The position numbers were made by a program, and so were the translations under genes. Below, one piece after another: positions 40,449 through 49,025 of a stretch of 64,000 nt of DNA (position 1 is the first letter of the stretch; the number at the start of each line of letters is the position of its first letter). This DNA is from Nocardia thailandica NBRC 100428 (GTDB lineage Bacteria; Actinomycetota; Actinomycetes; Mycobacteriales; Mycobacteriaceae). Location of the stretch: positions 1-64,000 of the forward strand of contig NZ_BAGK01000241.1 of assembly GCF_000308795.1 (NCBI RefSeq). Reading direction: 5' to 3'. The notes under the pieces are model-generated. The model saw only the letters and a program-made list of their open reading frames with translations. It did no database searches and was not told the origin of the DNA.

Positions 40449-41135
40449 TCAATCCGCGCCGAGACCGTGCACAGCACCGGTCATGTCGCCCCGGTCGACG
40501 GCCACGATCGCCCGCAGCACCGGCTCCGGCGCGACCCGGGCGGGATACCCCTGGGCCACGAGGGTGTTGACCCGGACCCCGAGCGGCCCGCACACACGCG
40601 CGAGTTCGGCGGCCAGCGCGGCCCGCGCGGCGCGGGTGACGGCGGCCGCGCCCGCGACCTCGTCCGGGCAGACGGTGACGATGTTGCGGTCGGCCGCCCG
40701 GTTCGCCGGGACGTCGGTCCAGACCCGCTCGGCCAGCGCGGCCGACAGGGCGAGGGGCACGGTCACCTCGGCGTCGAGCCCCGCCCGGAGCGCCGCGGCG
40801 CCCGCGTCGAGCAGCCCGGCGTCCGGTTCCGGCGGGGCGGGCAGGTCGACGAGCAGGTCGACCCGGCCGAACCGCGCCAGCGCCAGGTCGACGACCCGGG
40901 CCACCGCGCCGGGCTCGGCGAGGTCGGCGCGCACGACGAAGATCCGGTCGCGGTTCTCGGCGATGTCGGCGCCGGGCGCGAGCGGGTCGACGAACCACTC
41001 CTCCTGCGACGGCGCGGCCGGGGTGGCCGCGCCGCAGATCGCGACGATGTCGTACCGGTCGCGCAGGCGGCGGCAGAACGCGTCGCCGAGCGGGGTGCTC
41101 GCGCCGATGAGCAGGCAGACACGGCGGGTGGTCAT
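40449..41135 (-). CDS. Short-chain dehydrogenase/reductase (SDR) family protein, atypical
   Basis: A 228-residue Rossmann-fold protein starting MTTRRVCLLIGASTPLGDAF, where the GASTPLG segment matches the SDR nucleotide-binding loop. FVVRADLAEPGAVARVVDLAL and FGRVDLLVD match strands 3 and 4. The usual YxxxK catalytic pair is not evident (the region reads VTRAARAALAAELARVCGP), so it may be an inactive or divergent member. ATG 41135 follows GGAGG and overlaps the previous stop (ATGA). Confidence 0.7.
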   Translation of the reverse strand: MTTRRVCLLIGASTPLGDAFCRRLRDRYDIVAICGAATPAAPSQEEWFVDPLAPGADIAENRDRIFVVRADLAEPGAVARVVDLALARFGRVDLLVDLPAPPEPDAGLLDAGAAALRAGLDAEVTVPLALSAALAERVWTDVPANRAADRNIVTVCPDEVAGAAAVTRAARAALAAELARVCGPLGVRVNTLVAQGYPARVAPEPVLRAIVAVDRGDMTGAVHGLGAD

Positions 41136-41665
41136 GCGATGCCTCCGGTTCCGGGCGCCTGCGCGCCGGTCAGCCAGGTGACGACGACGCCGCCGTCCCC
41201 GGTGAGCGTGCAGTCGGTGCGCGGGTTCGGCCGCCACAGCGCCAGCGAACCGGGTTGCGCCGCAACGGTTCGCGCCGGCCCGCCCGCGCCGAGTCGCAGC
41301 GTCAGCTCGGCGGCCTCGTCGGCGAAGAACACCGCGACGACGGCGTGTTCGCGCGACAGCGGGACCTCCGCGGCCCGGCCGAGGACCCCGCCGAGGGCGC
41401 CGGGCGCGTCCGTGAACCCGGCCAGCAGCCGGGCCCATTCCCGGCTCGCGAACAGCGCGGTCGGGCCGTCGGTCCAGTCGGCGTGCGTGGTGTCACGCCC
41501 CTGTCCCGCCGCCGCCGCGACCTCGGCGGCCAGCCGGACCGCGAAGAACTCCGCGAACACGCCCGCTGCGTAGACGTGCGGAAACGGCCGCTCCCGATGG
41601 ATCCAGTGCCGGTGCGCCAGCAATTCGGCGAACCACGGTGGCGCCCATTCCGATTCCCCGGCCAC
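41132..41665 (-). CDS. Hypothetical protein, weakly like 2OG-Fe(II) oxygenases
   Basis: A 177-residue protein I cannot name with confidence. The start GTG 41665 follows GGAGGGAGAG. HWIHRERPFPHVYAAGVF resembles the PFPH-type opening of some 2-oxoglutarate/iron oxygenases, and the C-terminal half looks beta-rich (AVVAVFFADEAAELTLRLG, PNPRTDCTLTGDGGVVVTW). A clear HxD...H iron triad is not visible. It is coupled to the SDR gene downstream, so the two probably work together. Confidence 0.5.
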   Translation of the reverse strand: MAGESEWAPPWFAELLAHRHWIHRERPFPHVYAAGVFAEFFAVRLAAEVAAAAGQGRDTTHADWTDGPTALFASREWARLLAGFTDAPGALGGVLGRAAEVPLSREHAVVAVFFADEAAELTLRLGAGGPARTVAAQPGSLALWRPNPRTDCTLTGDGGVVVTWLTGAQAPGTGGIA

Positions 41666-41734
41666 GATCTCTCCCTCCCCGCACACGATCGACGCCGATC
41701 CTATTTCCCGTCGCCGCCCTGACACCATCGTGGG

Positions 41735-42334
41735 GTGACTCGAGATCTTCGCGTGTGTTTCCTCGGCGACTCCCTCGTCGCCGGGGTCGGTGACCGGTCC
41801 GGGCTCGGCTGGCCGGGCAGGCTCACCGCCCGGTCGTACGCGGCCGGGCAGCCGCTGACCCCGTACAACCTGGGGGTGCGCGGCGCGACCTCGCCGCAGA
41901 TCCGCGCCCGCTGGCGCGCCGAGTGCGAACCCCGCCTCCCCTCGGGCACCGACGCGCGCGTCGCGCTCTCCTGCGGGGTCAACGACACCCACGTGCTCGA
42001 CGGAGCGCGGCGCGTGCCGCTCGCGGTCTCCGTGGAGACCGTCACCGCGCTGCTCGCCGAATTCGCCGAGGCCGGCCTGCCCGCGCTCGTCGTCGGGCCG
42101 CCGGCGGTGCGGGATCCGGCGCACAACGAGGCGATCGCGGAACTGGACGCCGCCTTCGCCGCCGTGTGCGCGACGGCCGGGGTCGCGTACGTGCCGGTGT
42201 ACGCGGCGCTGCGGGCGTCCGCGGCGTGGATGGCCGAGGTCGCCGCGATCGACGGCGCCCACCCGGGCGCCGCGGGATACGCCGAGCTGGCGGCGCTGAT
42301 CGCCCCGCGGTGGGACCGGTTCGTCACCGCCTAG
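41735..42334 (+). CDS. SGNH/GDSL-type hydrolase
   Basis: A 199-residue hydrolase with all four blocks: Ser in VCFLGDSLVAGVGD (block I), Gly in NLGVRGATSPQIRARW (II), Asn in SCGVNDTHV (III), and Asp/His in IDGAHPGAAGY (V). These enzymes cleave esters of lipids or sugars. There is no signal peptide. GTG 41735 diverges from the 177-residue gene by 69 bases. Confidence 0.88.
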   Translation: MTRDLRVCFLGDSLVAGVGDRSGLGWPGRLTARSYAAGQPLTPYNLGVRGATSPQIRARWRAECEPRLPSGTDARVALSCGVNDTHVLDGARRVPLAVSVETVTALLAEFAEAGLPALVVGPPAVRDPAHNEAIAELDAAFAAVCATAGVAYVPVYAALRASAAWMAEVAAIDGAHPGAAGYAELAALIAPRWDRFVTA

Positions 42335-42418
42335 GGTGAGGGCGGTCACAGCGCGTCACAGCGGCCGGTCCCGGACCGTCCCATCTCCGACCGAACAGCA
42401 GCGGACGAAGGAGATCTC

Positions 42419-43345
42419 ATGCGGGTACTTCTGGCAGGCGCCACCGGAGCCATCGGGCAGCCGCTCATCCGCGCGCTCACGGCGAACGGGCACAGCGTCC
42501 TCGCGCTCGTCCGCGACCCGGCCAAGCACGCGCTGGTACGCGAACTCGGCGCCACCCCGGTCGCCGGTGACGCCCTCGACCGCGACGGCTTGCTGCGCGC
42601 CGTCGACGGGCTCACCGCCGACGCGGTGCTGCACGAGGCGACCGCGCTGCGGGAGGTGAAGCCGCAACGCGCCATTCCCGCCGACGACCCGACCGGGCTG
42701 CTCCGCACCGTCGGCACGGCCAACCTGCTCGCGGCCGCGGAGGCGCTCGGTGCCCGCCGCTTCCTGGTCCAGTCGCTGATCCTCGGCTACGGATACCGCG
42801 ATCACGGCGATCGCCCGCTCACCGAGGACGATCCGTTCGGCGTCTACGACGGCGGCGCGGCCGACGAGGTGGTGCGGGCGTGCGTGTCGGCCGAGGAGCA
42901 GGTCTTCGCCGCCGACGTGGAGGGCATCGCGCTGCGCTACGGCCTGTTCTACGGTCCGCACGCGTTCAGCGACCTGTTCGCCGGGATGATGCGCAAGCGC
43001 CTGCCCGTCGGCCCGCTCGGCCCCGGCGGCGTCAACACCTGGCTGCACGTGGCCGACGCCGCCGCGGGCACCGTCGCCGCGCTCGAGCGCGGGCAGGGCG
43101 GCCGCGCCTACAATCTCGCCGACGACACCCCGATCACCTGGCGGGAGTTCTTCGCCGAGGTCGCCCGGTCGGCGGGCACGCCGCGCCCGATCCGGTTGCC
43201 CGCGTGGCTGATCCGGCTGGCGGTGCCGTATCTAGGTGCGCTGATGGTCGATACATCGATGCGGATCTCCAGCGCGCGAGCGCACAACGAACTCGGCTGG
43301 CGGCCACGGTATCCCAGCGTGGCCGCGGGCCTGGCCGCTCAGTAG
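42419..43345 (+). CDS. NAD(P)-dependent epimerase/dehydratase family protein
   Basis: A 308-residue extended-SDR-like protein. MRVLLAGATGAIGQPLIRAL carries the GxxGxxG dinucleotide loop. LVQSLILGYGYRDHGDR occupies the active-site region, and VNTWLHVADAAAGTVAALE is the usual HVxDAA segment. The classical YxxxK is replaced by other residues, so the reaction is uncertain. ATG 42419 follows AAGGAGA. It overlaps the convergent MBL gene by seven bases. Confidence 0.85.
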   Translation: MRVLLAGATGAIGQPLIRALTANGHSVLALVRDPAKHALVRELGATPVAGDALDRDGLLRAVDGLTADAVLHEATALREVKPQRAIPADDPTGLLRTVGTANLLAAAEALGARRFLVQSLILGYGYRDHGDRPLTEDDPFGVYDGGAADEVVRACVSAEEQVFAADVEGIALRYGLFYGPHAFSDLFAGMMRKRLPVGPLGPGGVNTWLHVADAAAGTVAALERGQGGRAYNLADDTPITWREFFAEVARSAGTPRPIRLPAWLIRLAVPYLGALMVDTSMRISSARAHNELGWRPRYPSVAAGLAAQ

Positions 43346-44292
43346 GCGGCGACGGCGGCGTGGTCGTGCGCGGGCAGCACGACGATGTCGTCGGGCAGCG
43401 CGGCCAAGCGGTGCACGGTGGCGAAGGCGGTGTCGCGGTCGGCGTCGAGCAGCAGGCCGGGCAGCGGCGCCTTCTCCCGGATCAGGTCGAGCTGCCGCGT
43501 CGACCACACCGCGTCACCGGCCAGCAGGACCCGCGAGCCGTCGGCGAGGGCGAGCAGGACGCCGACGCTGCCCGGCGTGTGCCCGGCCAGGTCGACGAGC
43601 AGCACGGCGCCGTCGCCGAACAGGTCGTGGCTGCGCGCGAAGGTCAGCACCGGCGGGCCGGTCAGCTCGTAGCGGTGGAATTCGCGCCCGCGCAGCGGGC
43701 CGCGGGCGACGCCGAGCGGCGCGTGCGATCCGCCCATGGCCCAGTGGTATTCGGCCTCGGTGACCCGGATCGGGATCCAGCCCGGCAGCTCGTACAGGCC
43801 GGCCACGTGGTCCCAGTGCAGATGGGTGGGCAGCACGAAATCGATCTCGGCGCCGCCGAGCCCGTGCGCGGCGAGGACGTCGGTCAGCGCGCGCACCGGG
43901 CCGCCCGGCGCGAGCAGGGACGGCAGCGGGAACGGGAGCTCGGGCAGCACCCGCCCGACGACGCCCGCGCACAGCGCCGGATCGACGAGGAACCGGCCGT
44001 CGGGGTGCTCGACCAGGAACCCCGACATGGTCAGCCGGGTGGTCCCGAACCCGGGGCTGCCCGCGGTGACGAACGCGGCGGGCCCGCCGTAGGCGGCCTG
44101 TTCGAGCCGGGTCAGCGTCACGGTGGCGCGCGCCGGGGGCAGCGGCGCGAGCGGCACCTCGAGCCACGCGGGCTCGGGCCGCCGGGGCCGCACCCAGTCC
44201 AGCGGCGTGGCGGCCACCGCCGCACAGGTGAGCAGCACCGCCGCCGTCCCCGGTGTTCGTTCCGCCCGGTCCGCGGCCCCTGACTCGCCCAT
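43339..44292 (-). CDS. MBL-fold metallohydrolase
   Basis: A 317-residue metallo-beta-lactamase-fold protein. THLHWDHVAGLYE supplies the HxHxDH zinc motif, LVDLAGHTPGSVGVLL the next His, LLAGDAVW the bridging Asp, and VVLPAHDHAAV the final His. The N-terminus (ERTPGTAAVLLTCAAVAATP) could be a weak membrane segment. ATG 44292 is preferred to 44328 because it matches the start of conserved sequence, though no strong ribosome site is visible. Substrate unknown; lactonases and glyoxalase-II-like enzymes share this pattern. Confidence 0.85.
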   Translation of the reverse strand: MGESGAADRAERTPGTAAVLLTCAAVAATPLDWVRPRRPEPAWLEVPLAPLPPARATVTLTRLEQAAYGGPAAFVTAGSPGFGTTRLTMSGFLVEHPDGRFLVDPALCAGVVGRVLPELPFPLPSLLAPGGPVRALTDVLAAHGLGGAEIDFVLPTHLHWDHVAGLYELPGWIPIRVTEAEYHWAMGGSHAPLGVARGPLRGREFHRYELTGPPVLTFARSHDLFGDGAVLLVDLAGHTPGSVGVLLALADGSRVLLAGDAVWSTRQLDLIREKAPLPGLLLDADRDTAFATVHRLAALPDDIVVLPAHDHAAVAAY

Positions 44293-44397
44293 GCGGCCAC
44301 GGTAGGCGACCGCGCCGACCCCGACCAACCGAGGTGATCAGCGCGACACCCCGCGATCGTCCCGGCTCGCGCCGCCGGGCGGACCGATGATGGGTCG

Positions 44398-44787
44398 ATG
44401 GCCGATCAGATCCTCACCGTCCGGTGGAAAGACGAACCCGACGAGCACGACTATCCCGCCGCCGCGGACTACCTCCAACTGCTCGCGGACAACCATCTGG
44501 TGGACGAGCTCGTCGCCGAACTCCGGCGCGCGCCGCTGGTCCACAAGAAGGCGAAGGACATCCTGCGCGCCTCCCGCCTCGAGGCGCTGACCCCCGACAA
44601 CCCCCACGTACGCCACGACCTGCTCAAGATCAACGAGGGCAGGAAGCTGTCCCCGATCCTGCTGGTGCGCGGCGACTGCCGGCGCGACCTGCCCATGCTC
44701 ATCGCCGACGGCTACCACCGCGTCTGCGCCCTGTACTTCGCCGACGAGAACGTCGCCATACCCTGCAAGATCGCCGCCCTGCCATGA
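44398..44787 (+). CDS. Conserved hypothetical protein, ParB/sulfiredoxin-like fold suspected
   Basis: A 129-residue basic protein. The C-terminal SPILLVRGDCRRDLPMLIAD followed by GYHRVCALYFADE resembles the DGxHRxxA pattern of ParB-like and sulfiredoxin-like nuclease/ATPase folds. The N-terminal half is helical (AAADYLQLLADNHLVDELV). The stop overlaps the start of the antiporter gene (ATGA), so the two are coupled. No function can be assigned. Confidence 0.6.
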   Translation: MADQILTVRWKDEPDEHDYPAAADYLQLLADNHLVDELVAELRRAPLVHKKAKDILRASRLEALTPDNPHVRHDLLKINEGRKLSPILLVRGDCRRDLPMLIADGYHRVCALYFADENVAIPCKIAALP

Positions 44788-45938
44788 CCTTCGCCACGCT
44801 GGCCCTCGTCGTCACGATCGGGCTGCTCGGACCCCTGCTCGCCCTGCCGCGGCGCTGGCACCTGCCGGTCGTGCTCGGCGAACTCACCGCCGGCGTCGTC
44901 TTCGGCGCCACCGGGTTCGGCGTGCTCGACGCGACCGACGAGACGTTCACCTTCCTCGCCGACATGGGATTCGCGCTGGTCATGTTCGCCGCGGGCACCC
45001 ATGTCCCGGTGCGTGATCCGGCGGTGCGTGGCGCGCTGGGGTCGGGGCTGCTCCGGGCGGCGGTGGTCGGCGTGGCGGCGGCGGTGGGCGGCTGGGCGGT
45101 GGCCCAGGTCTTCGGCATCGGCCACGCCGCGGTGTACGCGGTGCTCATGGCCTCCTCCTCGGCGGCCATGGTGCTGCCGATCATCGATCAGCTCGGCCTC
45201 ACCGGGCCGCCGGTGCTGTCGCTGACCGCGCAGGTCGCCATCGCCGACACCGCCTGCGTGGTCGCCCTGCCGCTCGTCATCGACCCGGCCCACGCGGTGC
45301 GCGCGGGCATCGGCGCGGTCGTGGTCGGGCTGTGCGCGGTCGTGATGTTCCTGCTGCTGCGCTACCTCTACGACACCGGGGCCCAGCGCCGCACCCACGA
45401 GGTGTCCGAGGACCGCAAGTTCACCGTCGAGCTGCGGATCAGCCTGGTGATGGTGTTCGCGCTGTGCGGCGTGGCCAGCGCGATGCACGTCTCGATCATG
45501 CTCGGCGGGTTCGCGGCGGGGCTCGCGGTGGCCGGGGTCGGCGAGCCGCGGCGGGTCGCCAAGCAGGTGTTCGCGATCAGCGAGGGCCTGCTCGCGCCGC
45601 TGTTCTTCGTCTGGCTCGGCGCGCGGCTGAATCTCCGTGAGCTGGGCGAACATCCGCAGTTCGTGCTGCTCGGCCTGACGCTGGGCTTCGGCGCGGTGCT
45701 CGTGCACTGCGTGACGAGGGCACTCGGGCAGCCGCTCGCCTACGGCGCGCTGGCCGCGGCGCAGATCGGGGTGCCGGTGGCCGCGGTGACCGTCGGCGAA
45801 CAGCTCGCGGTGCTGGTGCCGGGCGAAGGGTCGGCCATCATGCTGGCCGCCCTGTGCACCATCGTGGTGGCGTCGATCGCGGCGGGCAGGCTCGCGGCAC
45901 GCAAGCTGGAGCCGCACCCGGACACGCCGAGCGTCTAG
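44784..45938 (+). CDS. Cation:proton antiporter (CPA2/KefB type)
   Basis: A 384-residue membrane protein with about 12 helices. It starts MTFATLALVVTIGLLGPLLA, with LPVVLGELTAGVVFGATGFG (helix 2-3) and the discontinuous-helix segment MASSSAAMVLPIIDQL. SIMLGGFAAGLAVAGVGEP and PLFFVWLGARLNLRELGEH are typical of CPA2. It exchanges Na+ or K+ for H+. No TrkA-N domain is attached, so it is the short form. ATG 44784 overlaps the upstream stop. Confidence 0.88.
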   Translation: MTFATLALVVTIGLLGPLLALPRRWHLPVVLGELTAGVVFGATGFGVLDATDETFTFLADMGFALVMFAAGTHVPVRDPAVRGALGSGLLRAAVVGVAAAVGGWAVAQVFGIGHAAVYAVLMASSSAAMVLPIIDQLGLTGPPVLSLTAQVAIADTACVVALPLVIDPAHAVRAGIGAVVVGLCAVVMFLLLRYLYDTGAQRRTHEVSEDRKFTVELRISLVMVFALCGVASAMHVSIMLGGFAAGLAVAGVGEPRRVAKQVFAISEGLLAPLFFVWLGARLNLRELGEHPQFVLLGLTLGFGAVLVHCVTRALGQPLAYGALAAAQIGVPVAAVTVGEQLAVLVPGEGSAIMLAALCTIVVASIAAGRLAARKLEPHPDTPSV

Positions 45939-46327
45939 TCGCGGCGGCCCATCAACCGATCGGTTTCGCGGCGTTCGCGTTTCGTCGGCCTGCCCGCGCC
46001 CCGGTCCCGGCGCGGCTGCGCGGCCAGGATCTCCTTGGGCGGCGGTGGCGGGCTGCGGTCGATGAGACACTCGGCGGCGACGGGCGGACCCACCCGCTTG
46101 TGCACGATCCGGGCGACGATCACGATCCGTTCGAGACCGGCCTACCGGACCCGGACCTCGTCGCCGAGGTGCACCGGCTGAGCGGGTTTGGCGGTCGCCC
46201 CGTTGACACGCACGTGACCGCCGCGGCAGGCCTCTGCCGCGGCGGAACGAGTCTTGAACAGTCGCACCGCCCAGGTCCACGAGTCGACGCGGGCCCGGGT
46301 GGTGGAGCGCTGTTCGGCGGGGGACAC
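45935..46327 (-). pseudogene. S4-domain RNA-binding protein (Hsp15 family) interrupted by an in-frame amber codon
   Basis: The minus strand encodes an Hsp15-like protein in one unbroken frame apart from a single TAG at 46142-46144. The part before it (GTG 46327; MSPAEQRSTTRARVDSWTWA) contains the whole S4 domain: AVRLFKTRSAAAEACRGGHV, RVNGATAKPAQPVHLGDEV. The part after it continues AGLERIVIVARIVHKRVGPP and ends with a Pro-rich, basic tail (GAGRPTKRERRETDRLMG), as in Hsp15. Hsp15 rescues stalled 50S subunits. This may be a real nonsense mutation leaving a 61-residue S4 peptide, or a sequencing error. It is four bases from the NlpC/P60 gene. Confidence 0.8.
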
Positions 46328-46330
46328 CCC

Positions 46331-46948
46331 CTAGACGATACGGCGGGCGGTCACCACGTCGTCGGCGCTGAGGTGGGTGTAGGAGACCGGGGTACCGGAC
46401 TGCACCGCGTTCAGCAGCTGGCCGTTGCCCGCGTAGATGCCGACGTGGCCGCCGCCGTTGGTGATGACGATGTCACCGGCGCGCAGGTTGTCGAAGGACA
46501 CCGGGGCACCGACGTGGGACTGTTCGAAGCTGGTGCGGGGCAGCTCGACACCGGCCTGCCGGAAGGCCCACTGGACCAGGCCGGAGCAGTCGAAGGAGTT
46601 CGGGCCGGTGGCGCCCCAGGAGTAGTTGGCGCCGACCTTGGTCCGCGCGGCGTCGAGGGCGATGTTGCCCGCGCTCTGCTCCTGCTGCTGGAACGGGTTG
46701 GCGAACTGCGGCGCCTGCGGCGCGCTCGGCGCGGCCTGCATGGACTGCAGCTGCTTGTTGAGCTCCTGGACCGGCTGGTCCAGCTCGGGCGGCAGGTCGA
46801 CGTTGCCGAAGCCCGGGATGTTCAGGGTGGCGGCCATGGCCGGGATGGCAGGCATCGCGCCCGTCGTAGCGGCCACCGCACCCATGACGAGCGCGCCCTT
46901 GACGGAACTCGGCAGACGAGAATCCCGCTGCAAGCTGTGTTTACCCAC
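46331..46948 (-). CDS. NlpC/P60-family secreted peptidoglycan hydrolase
   Basis: A 205-residue exported endopeptidase. Signal peptide about 1-39 (ends AIPAMAA). A Gln/Ala/Pro-rich helical linker (about 60-95) precedes the catalytic domain with FDCSGLVQWAFRQAG (nucleophile Cys), GGGHVGIYAGNG (His) and a C-terminal VVTARRIV. It resembles the small RipB/RipD-type hydrolases that cleave muropeptides. GTG 46948 follows GGAG. A structured leader precedes it, listed separately. Confidence 0.92.
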   Translation of the reverse strand: MGKHSLQRDSRLPSSVKGALVMGAVAATTGAMPAIPAMAATLNIPGFGNVDLPPELDQPVQELNKQLQSMQAAPSAPQAPQFANPFQQQEQSAGNIALDAARTKVGANYSWGATGPNSFDCSGLVQWAFRQAGVELPRTSFEQSHVGAPVSFDNLRAGDIVITNGGGHVGIYAGNGQLLNAVQSGTPVSYTHLSADDVVTARRIV

Positions 46949-46977
46949 TGAGACGAATCTCCGATCTTGCGCTTCCC

Positions 46978-47070
46978 GCCAAGGCTCCGGATCGCCTTGG
47001 CTCCGGGTGGTTTCGGCGGTGACTCAGCGGCGCCGCTTCTCTGACGAAACGACAGACTCCGCTAAGTCAC
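46978..47070 (-). promoter_or_regulatory. Structured 5' leader of the NlpC/P60 gene, possible c-di-AMP riboswitch
   Basis: Two stems lie in the leader: a 12-bp stem (47019-47030 with 47059-47070, one wobble) and an 8-bp stem GCCAAGGC/GCCTTGGC (46978-46985 with 46994-47001). Between them the RNA reads CCGCCGAAACC and GGAGCCAAGGCG, reminiscent of the 3' half of ydaO riboswitches. In actinobacteria these precede peptidoglycan hydrolase genes. The usual 5' half is not obvious, so the assignment is tentative. Confidence 0.4.
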
Positions 47071-47219
47071 GAGAAGATTACGGCGTGTGATGCGCCCTGT
47101 CCAGCGAAGCATGCAAGTTGTTTTCCCGCATCCCTATCGTCGCAGGACAGCCAGGTGTTACCCGGCGTGTCGCGATCGGGTCACGGCTCCGCGCGCCGCG
47201 AGGCGCCGCCGTGACCCGG

Positions 47220-47492
47220 TCATCCACGGGCGGGACGGGCGGGACGGCCGAGCGCGCGTTCGAGCGCCTCGATGCGGTGACGTGCCTGTGCGAGTTCGAC
47301 TTCCAGGTTGCCGAGGGCGAGCACCAGCTGGCCGACCGCCAGATCGGCGACGAGCTGGGGATCGTCGTCGAGGGCGGCGAACGCGGCGATCAGGTTCTGC
47401 TTGATCATCTCGGCCTGGGGCGCGCCTTCCGGGACGGGCCAGGAGGCGATCATGGCGGCGGTGGTGCGCGGGCCGGTTTCGTCGTCGGACAT
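47220..47492 (-). CDS. Small conserved hypothetical protein with C-terminal coiled coil
   Basis: A 90-residue acidic protein starting MSDDETGPRTTAAMIASWPV. The C-terminal half (LVLALGNLEVELAQARHRIE, ALERALG) is a likely coiled coil. ATG 47492 follows GGAG. The competing plus-strand frame over the same bases has an unnatural composition. It diverges from the ATPase gene. Function unknown. Confidence 0.6.
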   Translation of the reverse strand: MSDDETGPRTTAAMIASWPVPEGAPQAEMIKQNLIAAFAALDDDPQLVADLAVGQLVLALGNLEVELAQARHRIEALERALGRPARPARG

Positions 47493-47524
47493 GCCGCTCC
47501 GTTTCGCGTGGACTATCGGATTCG

Positions 47525-47538
47525 CTAGCAGTATCTAG
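47525..47538. promoter_or_regulatory. CTAG-containing sites upstream of the ATPase gene
   Basis: Two CTAG tetramers (47525-47528 and 47535-47538) lie ten bases apart between the divergent small gene and the ATPase gene. They resemble the CTAG inverted repeats downstream of the ATPase. Confidence 0.3.
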
Positions 47539-47594
47539 GACACGGGGCAGAGATACCGAGAATCTCCTACGCTGACGCGCTACGGTTTTCGGGC

Positions 47595-48776
47595 ATGGAC
47601 CCCGTGCGCAATCCGTACGCCCCCGGCGCCGGACAGCGTCCACCCGAACTGGCCGGGCGCGACAAACAGCTGGCCGCCTTCGACATCGTGCTGGAACGGG
47701 TCGCCCGCGGCAGGCCCGAGCGCAGCGTCATGCTCACCGGGCTGCGCGGCGTCGGCAAGACGGTCCTGCTCAACCAGCTCCGCTCGGCCGCCATCTCGCG
47801 CGGCTGGGGCACCGGCAAGATCGAGGCGCGGCCCGACCAGGACCTGCGCAGGCCGCTGTCCTCGGCGCTGCACATGGCGGTGCGGGCGATCGCCGCCGCG
47901 CACCGCAACCCCGAACAGGTCGACGATTTCCTCGGCATCCTGAAGGCCTTCGCGCTGCGGGCCACCGCCGACAAGGGCATGCGCGAGCGCTGGCAGCCGG
48001 GCATCGACGTGCCTGCGGTGACCGGCCGCGCCGATTCCGGTGACATCGAGATCGACCTGATCGAACTGTTCCGGGAGGCCGCCGCGCTGGCGGCGGCCAT
48101 GGGGATCGGCATCGGGTTGTTCATCGACGAGATGCAGGACCTGGGGCCGGCGGACGTGTCGGCCATCTGCGGCGCCTGCCACGAGCTCAGCCAGGACGCC
48201 GCGCCGCTCATCGTGGTCGGCGCGGGCCTGCCGCACCTGCCCGCGGTGCTCTCGGCCTCGAAGAGCTACTCCGAGCGGCTGTTCGGCTATCACCGCATCG
48301 ACCGGCTCGACCGGGAGTCGGCCGACCAGGCGCTCATCGCGCCCGCCGAACGCGAGGACGTGAAGTTCACCGCCGAGGCGCTGGAGTCGCTGTACCGCAA
48401 GGCCGACGGCTACCCGTACTTCGTGCAGGCCTACGGCAAGGCCACCTGGGACCAGGCGCCCGACAGCCCGATCACGGCCGAGGACGTGGAGGTGGCCTCC
48501 CCGACCGCCGAGGAGGAGCTGGCGGTCGGCTTCTTCGGGTCCCGCTACGAGCGGGCGACGCCTGCCGAGCGCGAGTACATGCGCGCGATGGCCGACCTGT
48601 CCGGCGACGACGGCCCGGTCGCCACCGCGGCGGTGGCCGCCGAACTCGGGCGCAAGCCCGCGTCGCTGTCCCCGGCGCGCGACGGCCTGATCAAGAAGGG
48701 CCTGATCTACTCCGCCGAGCGCGGCACCATCGGCTTCACCGTGCCGCATTTCGGCCGCTACCTGCGCAGCGTGTGA
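47595..48776 (+). CDS. AAA-type ATP-binding protein
   Basis: A 393-residue ATPase of the ORC/AAA group that acts like a signalling or chaperone ATPase. Walker A GLRGVGKT is at 49-56, Walker B GLFIDEMQDL at about 173-182, a sensor-1 region at PLIVVGAGLPHL, and a C-terminal winged-helix-like part (AAVAAELGRKPASLSPARDG). ATG 47595 gives MDPVRNPYAPGAGQRPPELA. Similar single-gene ATPases are widespread in actinobacteria with unknown targets. CTAG-rich repeats lie on both sides. Confidence 0.82.
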   Translation: MDPVRNPYAPGAGQRPPELAGRDKQLAAFDIVLERVARGRPERSVMLTGLRGVGKTVLLNQLRSAAISRGWGTGKIEARPDQDLRRPLSSALHMAVRAIAAAHRNPEQVDDFLGILKAFALRATADKGMRERWQPGIDVPAVTGRADSGDIEIDLIELFREAAALAAAMGIGIGLFIDEMQDLGPADVSAICGACHELSQDAAPLIVVGAGLPHLPAVLSASKSYSERLFGYHRIDRLDRESADQALIAPAEREDVKFTAEALESLYRKADGYPYFVQAYGKATWDQAPDSPITAEDVEVASPTAEEELAVGFFGSRYERATPAEREYMRAMADLSGDDGPVATAAVAAELGRKPASLSPARDGLIKKGLIYSAERGTIGFTVPHFGRYLRSV

Positions 48777-48798
48777 TGCCTACACCTTTCTGGTCGTG

Positions 48799-48887
48799 TC
48801 TAGCGAAGAGGCTAGAAGGGGTGAGAGAGACCGATCGAGGCCGGAATCGAGCCGACTATCGAACTTTCTAGGAAAATGGCTAGAAAG
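48799..48887. repeat. Two CTAG-centred inverted repeats
   Basis: TCTAGC (48799-48804) faces GCTAGA (48811-48816), and CTTTCTAG (48864-48871) faces CTAGAAAG (48880-48887). CTAG is rare in such GC-rich DNA, so four copies in 90 bases is notable. They may be operators for the hydrolase gene that follows. Confidence 0.5.
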
Positions 48888-49025
48888 CCGTATCTTTTGC
48901 CGATTCGCAACGATGTGGCGCCACGGATCAACGAATCCATAACGCCGGGCGTGGGGCACTAACGCCGCGGAAATCACTTCCGACAAGCCGGGCAGGGGTA
49001 CCCGAGCCCACCGGAGGAGGACGCC

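Noticed and set aside
47118..47528. Plus-strand gene opposite the small coiled-coil gene
   Set aside because: Its product has an antisense-type composition, with no ribosome site, whereas the minus-strand frame has normal composition.
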